Assembly (NCBI RefSeq): GCF_000001735.4
Contig: NC_003071.7
Coordinates: forward strand, 15,041,443 to 15,105,442
DNA from: Arabidopsis thaliana
Taxonomy: Eukaryota; Streptophyta; Magnoliopsida; Brassicales; Brassicaceae
Direction: 5' to 3'
DNA: 64,000 bases
A program made the position numbers and the translations under genes. The stretch's first letter is position 1. Every line of letters starts with the position of its first letter. Shown here in pieces: positions 21,762 through 34,231 of this stretch. The notes below the pieces were generated by a model. The model was given only the letters and a program-made list of their open reading frames with translations. It was not told where the DNA came from and ran no database searches.

Positions 21762-23817
21762 TCAGCCTCCCACTACAACCTCACTCGCCATTATCTCAGC
21801 CTTCACTTGGATGTTATTGGAGTTTGGTTTCTGCTCTTCAGGTTTCGCAGCCACGGCAGTAGCCTTCTCTTCTTCTCCTCTCTTCTCTGCTTCTTCTTTC
21901 TTCACTTTCTTTTTCTTTTCTTTGGCCTTCACTGATTTCTCTTGAGTTTCAAGCTTTGGCTGAGACTTTGTTATTGGTTTCTTCACTGTAGATGATGATG
22001 AGTCTTTTGGTTTTGTCACGCGAGGAGCGGCTTCACCTCCTGTTGCATCACTGCTACTCTTTCTGCGTCCTAGCTTTGGAGACTTAGGACGAGTAGTTGG
22101 TATCTGCAACATTTTCATGGAGCACGGTATAAGAAAAATAGTGTAGCACAAGTTTGATCACATAGGAAGAGAAAGAAGCAAACCTTCTTCAATTCAACCT
22201 TAGGTGGGGGTTCTTTGTAGAAACTGGGCATGGGACCAGCCTTGAACGTCAAGCTCTTCCTCAACCTTTTGATCTCTTCTTCCTGGCTCTCCTAAACAAA
22301 CACAATCCATTTAACCCAAAAAATGACAAATGTCACAGACCAATAAGAGTTTTCTTCCATTATAGAAGAGTCTTATAAAGCTTACCTTTGATTTCGCCTG
22401 CAAATTGGTCTTCTCTACTTCCTTTGCATGGATCTTCTCTTCTAGTTTCATATAAAACTGAAAGGTAAACCCGACAAAGGAGACACAAGTTAGGAAGAAA
22501 CAAAAACTTACTTGAAAAAGTTAGAATGAAAATGTTGTAAGAATAGAGAATGAGAATTAGCAGCAACCTCCTTCCGTTTTTCAGCCCGTTCCTCCAACCT
22601 GAACGAAAATCCAGATGCCGATCCAACACTGCTTCTCCGCCCACGAGGTGTAGAAGTTCTGTTGAACATCCAAACATTATATATAGAGATACATATATCA
22701 TTAATAAACATGGAAGATCATGAAGAAACTGCATACGAAGTGGTAGTTGAACGAGTGTCTTCGTCGTCCTTGCTTGCCATTTCAGCTTTCAACGGGTTAG
22801 ATACTTTATCTGCCACCCTGTAAAATTACAGATGCAAACACTTTTACATATGTTTTACTTCTGTAATCTACAGCCACATTTTCACATTAAAAACTAACGG
22901 AAACATGCCAAAAACAAGGTAAAGAAAGAACTTACACAGCGGTGGTTGATCCAGCCTCCTCGACATCCTTCCCCGCAGTTTCTTCTTTGATGGATTTAGA
23001 ACCTTCATCTCCTAATCTGAAAATGCCGCGGGAGAACAGTTTAGTTGACTATTCAGATCATCACTTTCACATATTTTCTTAGTCGCTTATGTCATTCCAC
23101 AGTTACGTATTTGAAATGATAAATATTGTGACTCACTTGGAAGTAGGGCCTGAAGCTGCATCCTTAGAAATGGTTTTCACAGGCTGACACAACACAAAGA
23201 AGATTAGTAAGTTGACAAGAAAGCTTCAAACAACTAACAAAACAGATTCAGTAGTTACCATAGTTTGCTTTTTGAGAGGCGCAGATACTAAACTGGTGCG
23301 CTTTGCGGAAACACCGCTGCTTGAAGATGGAGTGGCTTTTGGTTTGGATCCACCAGCAACGACGGGTTTAAGACTAGTCTTTGATGTTGTGGCATCAATG
23401 CTCTTTCTAGTAATATCAGTATAAGCTCCTTTAGTTGGAAATGAAGAGCTCTGAGACATGAATCTCGGGCTCCGAGAAAACGTCCCTGACTTTCTCTTAA
23501 CAGGTTTATTATCCTTAGCTGTTTTACTCTTCACTGAAGTACCAGACTCAGGGAGGTCTGCTTCCTACAGAGAATGACACAGAAGAGAGAATGTTAAGAC
23601 TAACAAAACTCAGTTCAGAAAACGAGTCTTGTAAGAAGCATTATACCTTTACCAGCTTAGAAGCTTCATCTTTTGGACCATTCTCATTGGCAGTATCAGT
23701 TTTCTCAGTAGATAAGTCAAGATTCTCAGGTCTATTCATGTCCTTGGAATTATCAACAATAACATTCTCTTCCCCTTTCTTTGATTCCGCAACAATATTC
23801 AAATCCTCGGACGCCAT
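21762..23817 (-). CDS. WDL4: TPX2-domain microtubule-associated protein (WVD2-like)
   Basis: Nine exons on the minus strand: 23817-23647, 23564-23259, 23183-23137, 23016-22936, 22817-22737, 22658-22568, 22457-22386, 22291-22184 and 22103-21762. They join in frame to 432 residues. The N-terminal half is Ser/Thr/Lys-rich and disordered. The TPX2 C-terminal (WVD2) domain starts at [20 protein letters not shown], with the KLEEK core, and runs on through [20 protein letters not shown] basic [15 protein letters not shown] segment and a Lys/Glu-rich tail end the protein. Members bind and stabilise cortical microtubules and affect cell elongation. I believe this is At2g35880. Several short exons carry split codons, so the hand-made model could be wrong at an edge, but all junctions keep frame. 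Confidence 0.9.
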
Positions 23818-25732
23818 TCAGGGACAACTTCCAAATCCACACAAAGCAAATGTATATTCCGACAAAGTTGATGAAGTAAGCTCAGATCCAAATCCCTTAA
23901 TCAAACTAAAAATGGACCTTGTTGTTTTGAGTAGCCACCCATTTGTTCCATCTGATCCTAAGGACTAAACATTGTAACATAGCAATGTCAACAATCACTT
24001 TTATTATTTGCAACAAAACGCTACGATCATCAACCTAGTCATCACCTATCACCATATTCATAAAAACAAACCAACCGTTTTAATGTTTAAAATTCGAAAG
24101 CTCTGATTTTGAAAACAGATTGAACCAAACCATTGTTCCTGTAGACAACAACTAAAGCAAACCCACTAGTCAAAATCTAAATCTGAAACAAGACAAGTAG
24201 AATCAACCAAACAAGTCGAAACTAAGACAAAGTGAATGAAGAAAAGCAAAATTCCACAAAAAGTACCTTATCAGTCGATTAAGAAAGACAAAGCGTATAT
24301 GCTTTTTCTCTACTAAAAGCTTCGTAAGATCACACTACTGGCAAGAGAAAGAAAGAGAGAAGAAAAAGCGAAGAGCGACGAGTCTTGTTGTACCTCTCTG
24401 TGTGGGAATGAGAGCAAAGGAAAAAAGATGGGCTTTTTCAACGTCAAAGGAGAGAAGATGTAGACAATAACCATTACCAAATTACCGGAACACCCCCTCT
24501 TCTTTTGTTAGGTCTTTGACCTTTTTTTTATCACTCTCTCGCTCACTAATGAACTCAAATTAATTAAAATTATAAGACAACTAATCAGTAGATTTCCCAC
24601 CCTATAATCACAGATACTCAAGATACTTAAAAGTCTAAACTCCCAATGTTTAGGTTGCTAAATTTATGTTGCAATCAACAAAAAAAGGGTCAATAATGTG
24701 GTCAAAAGAGTGAGTGATAAAGGGGTATAATGGTAAATAGAAAGCAAATGATTGAGGAAGAAGTGTTTGGAGAACGTGGGAGAGAAGAAGAGAGAGAGGA
24801 GAGGGTCTCCGTTACAGCGAACCATAAGCCCCACGACATACCCGCCGCGTGTGGACCCCATTACTTCGTCCGTTATTGCTGACGTGTCGAGACCGTTCCA
24901 CATGATTGGTTTTCACGTTTGGGTCCCATGTTTTCGCCGCCAGCCGCGCGTGAGCTGTCTCGACCAGAAATGACTGTTCCGTCCACGTAGGCTTGTGTCT
25001 GAATTCTCCACCGTCAGATCTTTTTGGACCCTTCTTTCCAAGATTTTTATGCTTTCCAATGTTTTCATGCACGTTGCAATCATTCAGGATTCGTCCAAAC
25101 ATTTTACTATATGGTTGTTTTGAGATAACATGCTTAAGATAATGGCTACTATTTCTAAATTAAGTTTGTTTGGGGGTTACATAATCACTCTTCTTATTCC
25201 TAATATAACCCTCAAGGTCAATACACAAAGGCAAAGTATTGAGAGCATCAACATCACCTAAGTTTTATTGTGTCTCCTTATCCTTTCTACTACAACTTCT
25301 ATATACAACAAAACACATCTTTCATTTTTTTTTTTGCTCTAACTTTTATAAGAACATGATAAACAAAACAAAAAAAAACCTACACATCAAAATCATTTGA
25401 CTTTCCATCTATCAACTTATCCATCAACTTACTTTCTTGAGGTCTCTTTGTGTCCATCTTCTCCTTGTTCTGCCTCCTCTCTTATAGTCATTTGTTGTGG
25501 CTCTTTTTGTAGTTTCCTACAGTCTAAAGTGTAACAAGATAAAGATTATATATAGATTATGTTTTTTGAAATGTTGAAATACACTAGATCTTTGATTAGG
25601 AGACTTTTATAACAACAGCTCTAAGAGACTAAAGTGAGTGAATGCATCACATTTACTTACATTCGTCATCATCAGTTTTGAGTACTCATTACACTTCTTC
25701 AGACAACAACAATATCTTTCACGCCAACTTCA
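23818..25732. other. Intergenic: WDL4 leader and promoter, CPK25 3' flank
   Basis: The WDL4 leader is probably spliced: minus-strand donors near 24391 and 24264, and acceptors near 24345 and 23970. Bases 24830-25030 are unusually GC-rich for an intergenic region, with GACGTGTC- and CCGCGTG-type elements, and probably form the WDL4 proximal promoter. Beyond 25100 the DNA is AT-rich with nothing recognised. Confidence 0.5.
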
Positions 25733-27694
25733 TTACACTTTTGTTGATGATTCTAAACGATCATTTGCTTCCTCTTCTTGTATTTGTCTCAGTCTTACAA
25801 TCGCCTCTATGAATTCGTTGTAGTCTACTGTGTCTTCCAAGTGCACATCCGTCTAAAAATGATCCCAGTATGTAAGAAAAACTATGAATCAAACTAATTA
25901 CTAAATCCATATATATTAAGACAGTACTAGTGTCTACTTACTGGTATTTGCATAAGACTATTGATGTCAGAGTTGTCAAGATTTGTGTTAAATCTTTCAA
26001 GACCGTTTTTGAGTTCTTTATAAGTTACTCGCCCGCTCTTTCCACTGTCTATAGTCTTGAATGTTTCTCTGAGCTCGTGAATCTCTTCTTCGGAAAGCCT
26101 TTCTGCAATCACCTGCAAGTCCAACACTAATAATCAGATATTCTCTCATCAAAATCATCTAAAACAAATCAAAAAGGTTTTATTGTATGTGGTACCCTTA
26201 AAGCCATCTTCTTAAGCTTGTCTGTTGCTGAAAACTTCTTCAAGCGACTCAACACAGTTGTGTCAAGTGGTGTATCTGGTGCATTTCCTTCATCCCTAAT
26301 CCATGGATGGCCTGAAAATAAAATGATTTAAGTTTTATAACTGCCTAAACTATGGAGTTTCATGATTCTAGGGACTTACATAATACTTGTTGAGCAGTGA
26401 GTCTTTGTATGGGATTTCTTTCAAGCATCTTTCTGATCAAATCTTTTGCGCTTTCAGAGACTTGTGGCCAAGGATCTGATGTCAAATCAAGCTCACCCTC
26501 CAGAACCTCATTGAAGATTTCTTCTTCCGTTTCTGCTTGATACAACAAACACACATTATAACACCTCCAAAAACATATATAGTTTGTGTTCAAAGTAACA
26601 ATCTTACCTCCCCAAAACGGAGCTGAACCAGACAGTAACACGTAAATCATCACACCTGCGCTCCATATATCTGCTTCTGGACCGTAATTCTTGTTCAGAA
26701 CTTCAGGCGCAATGTAGTAGGGACTTCCAACCACATCCGTAAAGTTTTCTCCTTTAAACAACAATACACATATCTCAGGATAACATCTATCTAATGTGAG
26801 AGTAAAAAAAAAACTCTGTTTTGTAAGAAACATACCAGGCTTGAGAAACATAGATAACCCGAAATCAATAGCCTTAAGAGGCGAATCCTCGTCATCGTTG
26901 ACAAAGAGAAAGTTCTCAGGTTTAAGATCTCTGTGCATCACACCTAAAGAATGACAAGTCTGAACCACACCAAGTATGACTTTAGCCAAATGAGCAGCTT
27001 TTCTCTCAGAGTAATGCCCTCTCTCCACTATCCTATCAAACAGCTCACCTCCTCTACACAGCTCCATCACCATGTGAACAGCCACTGAGTCCTCATAAGC
27101 TCCTTTGATGGAGATCACATTTGGTTGCCCCAAGAGATGTTTCATTATCTCAATCTCTCTTCTCACATCCTCCACGTCTTCTTCGTTCTCTAGCTTCCTC
27201 TTCGGAATCGACTTGCATGCATATTCCTCCCCTGTTCCTTTCTCAACACACACAAACGTAGTCCCAAACTGTCCATGACCTAACTTGCTACCCAAGTTAT
27301 AATATTCCTTCAAATGCCCTGTTTTGGTCTTCAACACTGACTCTGCTTGTAGCCCTGCACTCATCAGTCTCCTCACATTGTGAGCCTTTCTTTTACTGTT
27401 AGCACACGCAATCGCTCGCTTCTTATACTCTTCGTCACTGCACTTCCTTCCTCCTTGTCCCTGACTCGTTTGCTTCTGCGCAGGTTTCTCTTTCCCCTCA
27501 AGTAATTTAGGGTCACCATGAGTGTCATTAAGCTTGGTTTTATCATCATCCTTGTTCATTAGCATTGGCTGAGGAGGCTTGTCCTGGAGTTGTGGCTTCA
27601 AGGGATGATCCATGATGAGATCTGTGGGACGAACCCATGAATTCGATTTCGTATCCACACAATTGTTGACCATATGAACACATACATTCCCCAT
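25733..27694 (-). CDS. CPK25: Calcium-dependent protein kinase with degenerate EF-hands
   Basis: Six exons: 27694-26836, 26751-26608, 26532-26380, 26311-26196, 26112-25942 and 25852-25733, giving 520 residues. MGNVC suggests N-myristoylation (Gly2) and palmitoylation (Cys5). The kinase domain is complete: GHGQFGTTF at 139-147, Lys161, HRDLKPEN at 254-261 and DFG at 277-279. An autoinhibitory junction ([18 protein letters not shown]) follows. The calmodulin-like part is broken down. Loop 1 ([12 protein letters not shown], 446-457) lacks the position-3 acid. Loop 2 ([12 protein letters not shown], 483-494) lacks acids at position 3. EF-hands 3 and 4 are absent. Typical CDPKs have four, so calcium control should be weak or lost. 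I believe this is At2g35890. Confidence 0.95.
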
Positions 27695-28760
27695 TTCTAC
27701 AATCTAAATCTCCCAATCAACTATATGCTATACAATAATCTACACGAGAAACGTATACAGAGAATCGTAAAAAGATAGAGAGGAAAAGTCCCTTTTCTTC
27801 CTTTTTTTCCTTCCTTTTCACGCAAGAGAAAAAACCCTTAACATGATCTCATAGAGACAAAGATCTCTCCTATCTAACAACATAACCACTTCCATGAAGA
27901 AAGACAGATAAATCTCCCACAAATGAATTCTGATCTAAGGGAGAAAGATCTCGAGGTCGGCTGAATAATTTAATCAATTCTCACAAAATGCTACGAATCA
28001 TCTCCTTTGGTAAGAAACACACACAATGCACAAAATGAAAAACGAAGAATAAGAAAATGGGAATTGAGAAGGAAGATGATTTGACGAAAAGGAATTGGGT
28101 CTCACGTCGTGACTGAATTTTTTGGGGGGATTTATTAGGGTTTTTGGCCTTTCTCAATTAAATAAACTTGTTTGATTCTCTCCTCTAACATATGACTCTG
28201 TGAGGTTGTGTTAGAGATTATTTAGTGTCTGTGTGAATACATTGATTAACAATTTGGTCCCTTTAAACTCCGTAATTAATTAATTGTTAAGAAAAATCTT
28301 CAAACTCAATTGAAGACCAAAAAAGTATATTTCTTGTTATTTTCTAAATTACTCCATGCCACAAAATGGTAACCAATCTTTCAAAAAACGTAAGGTTAGA
28401 TTTCAAATCTTTAATTCCACTCAAGCATATCACTCTACTTTGACCATTATTATTTTATTACCATTTAATGAAAGGTACGAATTGTATAAGGTAACATGTT
28501 TAAAAATGTAAAATAACTTTTAAGACAAAGTGATAATAAAAGACACAAGCATAACACATAGTAATATAGTAGTATGATGATATTGATAGATAGTAGTAGC
28601 ACCCACTCGGAAAAACGTGCAAGCCGCTAACATTAGACTACAATCCCCACGCTTCTTAGAAAGTCACATTACATTTTTAAGATTATATATGCCAAAAGCT
28701 AGAACAAGACGACCTTTGTGAAAAAAAAAAAGAAGAAGAAGAAGAAGCAGACGACCTTTC
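27695..28760. other. Intergenic: CPK25 leader and promoter, 3' flank of the next gene
   Basis: The first ~440 bases look like CPK25 leader and proximal promoter. The rest is AT-rich. No gene is seen. Confidence 0.5.
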
Positions 28761-30098
28761 TCAAACGTCCTTGGCCAAGCCCGAGAGATCAATCTCGCCA
28801 GAGGAGTGTGGTCGTGTAGGGGCAGTTTCGTCATTGCGGTGCTCCTCTACCTTGGGATGGTTTTCAATGGGTATCCCTCCTCTCCTGGTGCTTGGGTGAT
28901 GGTCTCCCATGATATCAAATAAGCTGCTTGTCATCTCTTCAGCCGCATCAAAGAAACTCTTCATTCCGCTCAAGAAATGGCGTTCGATGGCGTCTACATC
29001 TCTGCGGAGTCCCGGGAAGTTTAGCGGGTTTTTATCCTCAAACTGATTCGGAAGAGCGGATCTTCCCACCATCTGGTCTGTCACATCCTCTTCTGTGTGC
29101 TCTGTGTTGGATTGAACGACTTCAGAGGGCCTAAAGCAGATACAGAACCAAGGGTAAATCGATTTAGTGATTGTCTAGAGGCGCGAAAGGTAACAAACAA
29201 TCAAGGTGCTTGAACATTTTAATGGCTCAATCTCAAAATCACACATGAAAGGGCGAGAAAGAAAACAAGAGTTGTCTTCCAAAGGAAAGCATTACATTTA
29301 ACATGGAATAACTCATATCACAGGTAGCAAACAAACAAACATGAAGCTCGCCGAATACACAGAAACTGTGATGTGATACTCTATGCATCTTCTTCTTATA
29401 TGAGAATACTCCACTTACTTAACCCAAAAAAGACTAACCAGCAGTTGCTCCACTTACTTAACCAAAAAAAACATGCAAGTTATAACACTACAAAGATGAT
29501 AAAATCATAAGAACTTTTATAATGAAACATTTTTACCATAATGGTTCAGTGATAGAGAGTCCTTTCGAAGAAAACAACATCAAACCACAAGAAGTAAGCA
29601 ATGTAACCATTCCAGTGCATAAACACAACTATCTTTCTGCAATTCATATTAGTAAGCTTAGCATCAGAAACACAAATTTAGAGTCAATCTTTAACTATTG
29701 GCTTTTAGCTTTTACATAACCACAAAAACGTCAAAATTTTTTAACTCAGAGCTCAAAACAAACACACTTCATCTATTTGATCTATAAACCCTGGAGATTT
29801 GTTTTCCACATGTAATTCAAAATCTAAAAGCTTATCTTTTGCTTAATTAGGGTTATGATCAAAAGCGAGAAAATATCCGAAACACTCACTTCCCAAAACA
29901 GTGGCGGAGGATTTCTTCTGTTTTGTCGCATTTCCTGACGAACTTTCCAGGCTCGACCTCCTCCGTCTTGCACTGAGATCTTACCACCGTGGTCGTGGAG
30001 CAATTTTCGGCGGCGGCGGCAGAATCTCCGAGCGGTTTATCGGTGAGATCAGCACCGGCTTTAGAGGCGGATGAATCGTCAATCCAGATCCAACCCAT
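28761..30098 (-). CDS. Mal d 1-associated-like protein, unknown function
   Basis: Two exons, 30098-29890 and 29130-28761, give 192 residues, with a 759-base intron. The start MGWIWIDD was chosen because the family begins this way. An in-frame ATG 18 codons upstream gives an Arg-rich leader that is unlikely. The first exon holds CSTTTVVRSQCKTEEVEPGKFVRKCDKTEE, a Cys-containing segment ending HCFGK. The second has GRSALPNQF and a charged, Pro-poor tail. I recall plant proteins of this type described as partners of the apple allergen Mal d 1, and At2g35900 as the locus. No catalytic motif or membrane segment is visible. Function unknown. Confidence 0.8.
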
Positions 30099-31782
30099 AG
30101 CTAAAATTCGTGATGAGATTCTTCTTCTGTGTGTGTGTGGATTCTTCCTCAAGAAAAACTCGAAGCGTCCGATTTGTTTTTTTATACTCAGGCCTCTTTG
30201 TTCGTGAAACCGACTTACCGGCGCGTGAGGATTTTCTTTTTCTTCACGGGTCGGAAAAAAGTTTGAACCAAATCAAACCAAACTAAAGTAGTCAAATTTC
30301 TCAATCTGAACCGGAAGACCGCTGGTTAATAGATTTTTAACGTATGATGCGTCTCAAATTGTTTGATTTATTGTATTCGCGTTTAAGATCCACTCATTTT
30401 ATTACCTTGTATCTTATTCTTTTTTTTCATAGATACTTTCTTAGTAGATCAGAGTTGTAACTAAAATTTTGAGAAATACTTAGACATTCACCATTACATA
30501 ATAAAAATGTTTAGAATGTATCAAATATTTAGAATTTATTCAGTATTTAATTTTCTTATTAAGGAAAATAGATTATATAAAAAGTAATAAAAGTTGAAGT
30601 TAAAAGATGGGAAAGAAAGATTTTTTGGGTAAATTTTTTGACATTGCTGTGAACAATTGGGTCTTAGTCAATTTCTCAGGGCCCAATATGAAAGTATTCA
30701 TCATTAATTCTGGCAGATGGGCCAAAATATTAAGAAGCCTAGCACAATAAGTCTTAAATCAGCATCATTGCTTCAAGTTGAAGCCTTCGACGTTACCGAT
30801 GATGGTTTGAACGACCTCGGTTTGTCTTGTTATGAAAGGAATACAGAGCCGAGAGAAAGAGCATATCACTTTTGAGTGTTTGTAAAAATGAATTTGAGCA
30901 TATCTTTGGTTATTTCTGGTTATTGAGTCTGTTGACTATAAACGATTGTAACAAACTCTTTGAATCATTAATGAGAAATTGAGCTTTTCACCATGTTTTC
31001 TCTCTCGATCATGGTTCCTAATATTTGGAGTAATATTTTTGTTTACCGAATACTTTAAATAAGATAAGAGTAGTTTTATCATGGTCAACTCATTTTTATC
31101 ATCTCACCTACTTAATTTCAGCCAGCTTGAGATTGGAGACAAAAACAATCGTTTTCAAGTGTTTTTTTTCTTCTTGATTTATATCTCTTAATCAACGTTT
31201 TATATCTTTTCTTAAGGTCCTCATAAAAGTCTTTTTCTCATATCATCATATGTATTGGCTAACGGTTTACCCAATAAGACAAATACGCTGTTAAATATCT
31301 GGTTTTGTTTAACAAAAAAAAAATTGCTAATAAATAAACCATATGATTGAGAAAGATTGTCAGACTGACTATCAAAAACGCCTAATTGATTCGATCCCAT
31401 TATCTTAAGTTCCAACTTGTCCTCAAACTCTTTTTTTTTTCTTTGACGTCTCAATATTTAAAATGATCTCTCAAAGTTCAATACAAGCCAAGAAACATAT
31501 TTGCCAATATTCAAAACGACTTTAATTACTCTTTCTTGGTACGTATGTATAGATAAACTCGTTCACATTGCTTAAAGAAAAACTAATCCAACAAAATTGT
31601 GAAAAATTCATCCTTAACCTCCTTTCTCTTACAAATCTTCGGCTTCGAAGAGTGTATATACAGTGATCAGTTAGTGACCAAAAATAACAAATTTACAAGG
31701 AATTAAAAGAAGAATTAATAACGAGTTTAAGCCGGAGATTAGTCAAGATTTCGATTTCTTCGGTTATAAAATAAACAAATCA
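30099..31782. other. Intergenic upstream of the Mal d 1-associated-like gene
   Basis: Leader and promoter of the minus-strand gene at 30.1 kb, then AT-rich DNA and the 3' flank of the RING-H2 gene. The 31221-31454 minus-strand frame is low-complexity and is not called. Confidence 0.5.
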
Positions 31783-32436
31783 CTAGGACATTCTTGTGGC
31801 GGCCACGGAGGAGGCTAAAGGGACAACCTCGGCGAGGGGAGTAGACAGAGGAGTTGGAAGCGGCGAAGTCCGACACACAGGACACGTAGGATTGAGTCTA
31901 AGCCACGTGTCGATACATTTAAGGTGGAAGAGATGGTTGCAATCTGGTAGCTGCCGCAGCAGATGTTTTCCCTTGTAGTCTCCTAAACAAATGGCACAAC
32001 ACGACGCCGTTGTTGGTCCCTTTGCTTCCGAGTAGAGAATCTTTGGATAGCTTTGAATGGTGTCCTCGTCAAGACCGGGGACAACGTCGATGATGACATG
32101 GTGGTGATGGTGATGGATACGTGTTGAATCTTGGTTGGTTTGTGAAGGTGAAGAAGAGAGCTGGTTACGTGTGCAATAGTATGAGGTGAGGGTGATGGTG
32201 GTGATGAGGAGGAGGACCCCGATGGAGACACCGATTCCGTATCGAAATCCTCCTATGTCGTCCGTGCCGAGGAGGCCGTTGTAGTCCGGCATCTCGGACG
32301 GTGGCGGTGGTTGGAAATTGTTCATGGCGGGTTTGGTTTGATGGTTTTGTTTAATGGGTTTGGGAGGAGGAAGAGGAGAAATAATGGAGAGGTTTTTGGT
32401 CAGCGATTTGATATAAGACAATGTAAATTGAAGCAT
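31783..32436 (-). CDS. ATL70: RING-H2 E3 ubiquitin ligase of the ATL family
   Basis: Intronless, 217 residues from the ATG at 32436. Other in-frame starts are 32532 (249 residues) and 32325 (180 residues, MNNFQPPPP). The choice is uncertain and follows the length I recall. One membrane helix lies at ~66-86 (YGIGVSIGVLLLITTITLT), and a His run at 108-113. The ATL 'GLD' motif is at 121-123 (PGLDEDTIQSYPK). The RING-H2 has ligands C147, C150, C166, H168, H171, C174, C185 and C188, with the tryptophan three residues after C174 and the proline before C188 typical of ATLs. The cytosolic RING recruits E2 enzymes. The substrate is unknown. I believe this is At2g35910. Confidence 0.9.
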   Translation of the reverse strand: MLQFTLSYIKSLTKNLSIISPLPPPKPIKQNHQTKPAMNNFQPPPPSEMPDYNGLLGTDDIGGFRYGIGVSIGVLLLITTITLTSYYCTRNQLSSSPSQTNQDSTRIHHHHHHVIIDVVPGLDEDTIQSYPKILYSEAKGPTTASCCAICLGDYKGKHLLRQLPDCNHLFHLKCIDTWLRLNPTCPVCRTSPLPTPLSTPLAEVVPLASSVAATRMS

Positions 32437-34231
32437 CTTGGGGTTATCAAAAGTCAACGCTAAGAGAGAGAGAGAGACAAAGGGAGGAAATGCATGTGAA
32501 TGAGGATAAGAAAGCTTGTCAAAGCAAAGCAAGAATTGTGTGACTTGTGGATGGTTAAAAAAATATTCAATGTATAAATTTTCTAATATTGTATTGGTAA
32601 TACTGTAATAGTATAACGCATATATAAATATATTGACCCATTAATTCGTTGTTTATTTCAAACATAAAACACTTAGTTGCACAATTGAATTGGATACAGG
32701 GCTAATGAATTTAACGTGTGACATGTATTAAGATTTGATTTAGGAATGTAGGGAGGGGCCAGTGGCTAAGATTAGAGAAGGTTTACGCTGAATTAGTTTG
32801 AAGTCAACGTTGTACTTATATACTAATCTTGTTGTTTATGTACGTTTAGTTATCTCCTTTATTCAGGCTTATTTAAGTCCAATCATGTCACCTAAGCAAC
32901 GTTTAGTTTCCTTCACTTGCTTTTAAAGTCGCAGTGTTATCTTATTTTAGTATTAGAATATTTAAAACTTTGAAATCTCTCCATATTAGAAGATTAATAT
33001 AAAGTTTTGTTTTTCTCCTAAAAGTGGCAAGACAATAAAATAAAATATAATTGTAGGTAAATAATTTGTATATACTAGGAAATCCAAATTTAACCAATTG
33101 AGTCGTGGGCATTAACATTTGTATTACATAAAATTATATTTTGGCAAACTACCATAGGATAAAAATCATTCACTTAACGGCCAAGTTACTAACACAAGGC
33201 ATCTTTGATAATGGAAAACAATCTGTTGGACAGTTGTTATTAATGAAGAAAATGCGTCATTGCATGCTCGCATGATGTATATTTTAATATACACTAGCTA
33301 TGATAGTATATAAACAGATATACATGTAATTAAGAATGGAGATAAATGAACGTATATTATCCAGGGGCGGATTCATTTGGTGAAGAATGAATGTATTCAG
33401 TGAATTTTAATTGATATTCGAATACACCATTGTTATTGAACACTTAATTATTGCCGCCGCTCTTCCAATTTTTCAATTCTTTTTTTCCCCAATCAGTAGA
33501 GTAACTATGGGCTTTTAAAACCCATAGCTCCGGATTCCCAATCATATATTCTATAGTCTATGTCATCTAAAACAATATGAATTTAGATAAACAATTTATG
33601 ACCTTCAAGCCATATATTTGGGCCGGATACTCAAAACATATGAAATTACACTCAAACACTAATTGAGCTACTTAGGCCAAATATATAAAGGAAACACTTA
33701 CTACTAGGCATAAAAAGTTTGGAAGAAATAATAAGAGAGAAAAAAATGTTATAATCCTGACATTGTTTTTTTATTGTTAACTCACTCTTGGAATAAGTTG
33801 TCCAAGTCTCATAGTTGACTCAGTTTGGTGGTGTCACAAATTAGTTCCATCATTACTAATTTGCTATCAGTTTGGTGATGTATCAAATACTGTTGATCTA
33901 GTAATTTCACAAAAAGCGCATATCTTCCGGCTAATGATATTAGATTTACTCATATGTGTAATGTGTATGTATGGTTGAAAGTTGAAGCTAAATTAGGTTT
34001 AAGTCACTCATATCATATGTGTGTGTTATCTTGTATAGTGTAATACAAAATTCAATACAAAATTTTCCAATAAGCAAAAATAGTCGTCAGTGCGAGTTCA
34101 ACTTTAAACTGTTTCAAACTTTATATTCATTACGAATGCAACAGTCCCTCTCTTGTTTCTCCACGCTTCGCTTTCTCCTTCCATTTTCTTCCAAACTCTC
34201 TCCGCTTCGTCCTCTCTTTCACACCGCCGCT
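32437..34231. other. Intergenic between ATL70 and the DExH helicase (divergent promoters)
   Basis: Two head-to-head genes share this DNA. A possible hAT-like fragment lies at 33361-33541. The rest is AT-rich. Bases 34136-34231 are open in frame with the helicase and could encode an N-terminal extension. Confidence 0.5.
33361..33541. mobile_element. Possible degenerate hAT-like non-autonomous element
   Basis: The left end CCAGGGGCGGATTCAT looks like the terminal repeat of plant hAT-type elements. The right end reads CATAGCTCCGGATTCCC, a poor inverted match. No clear 8-base target duplication was found and there is no coding capacity. This is a weak call. Confidence 0.3.

Noticed and set aside
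29522..29719. 65-codon plus-strand frame
   Set aside because: It is inside the 759-base intron of the Mal d 1-associated-like gene, on the other strand, with no known domain.
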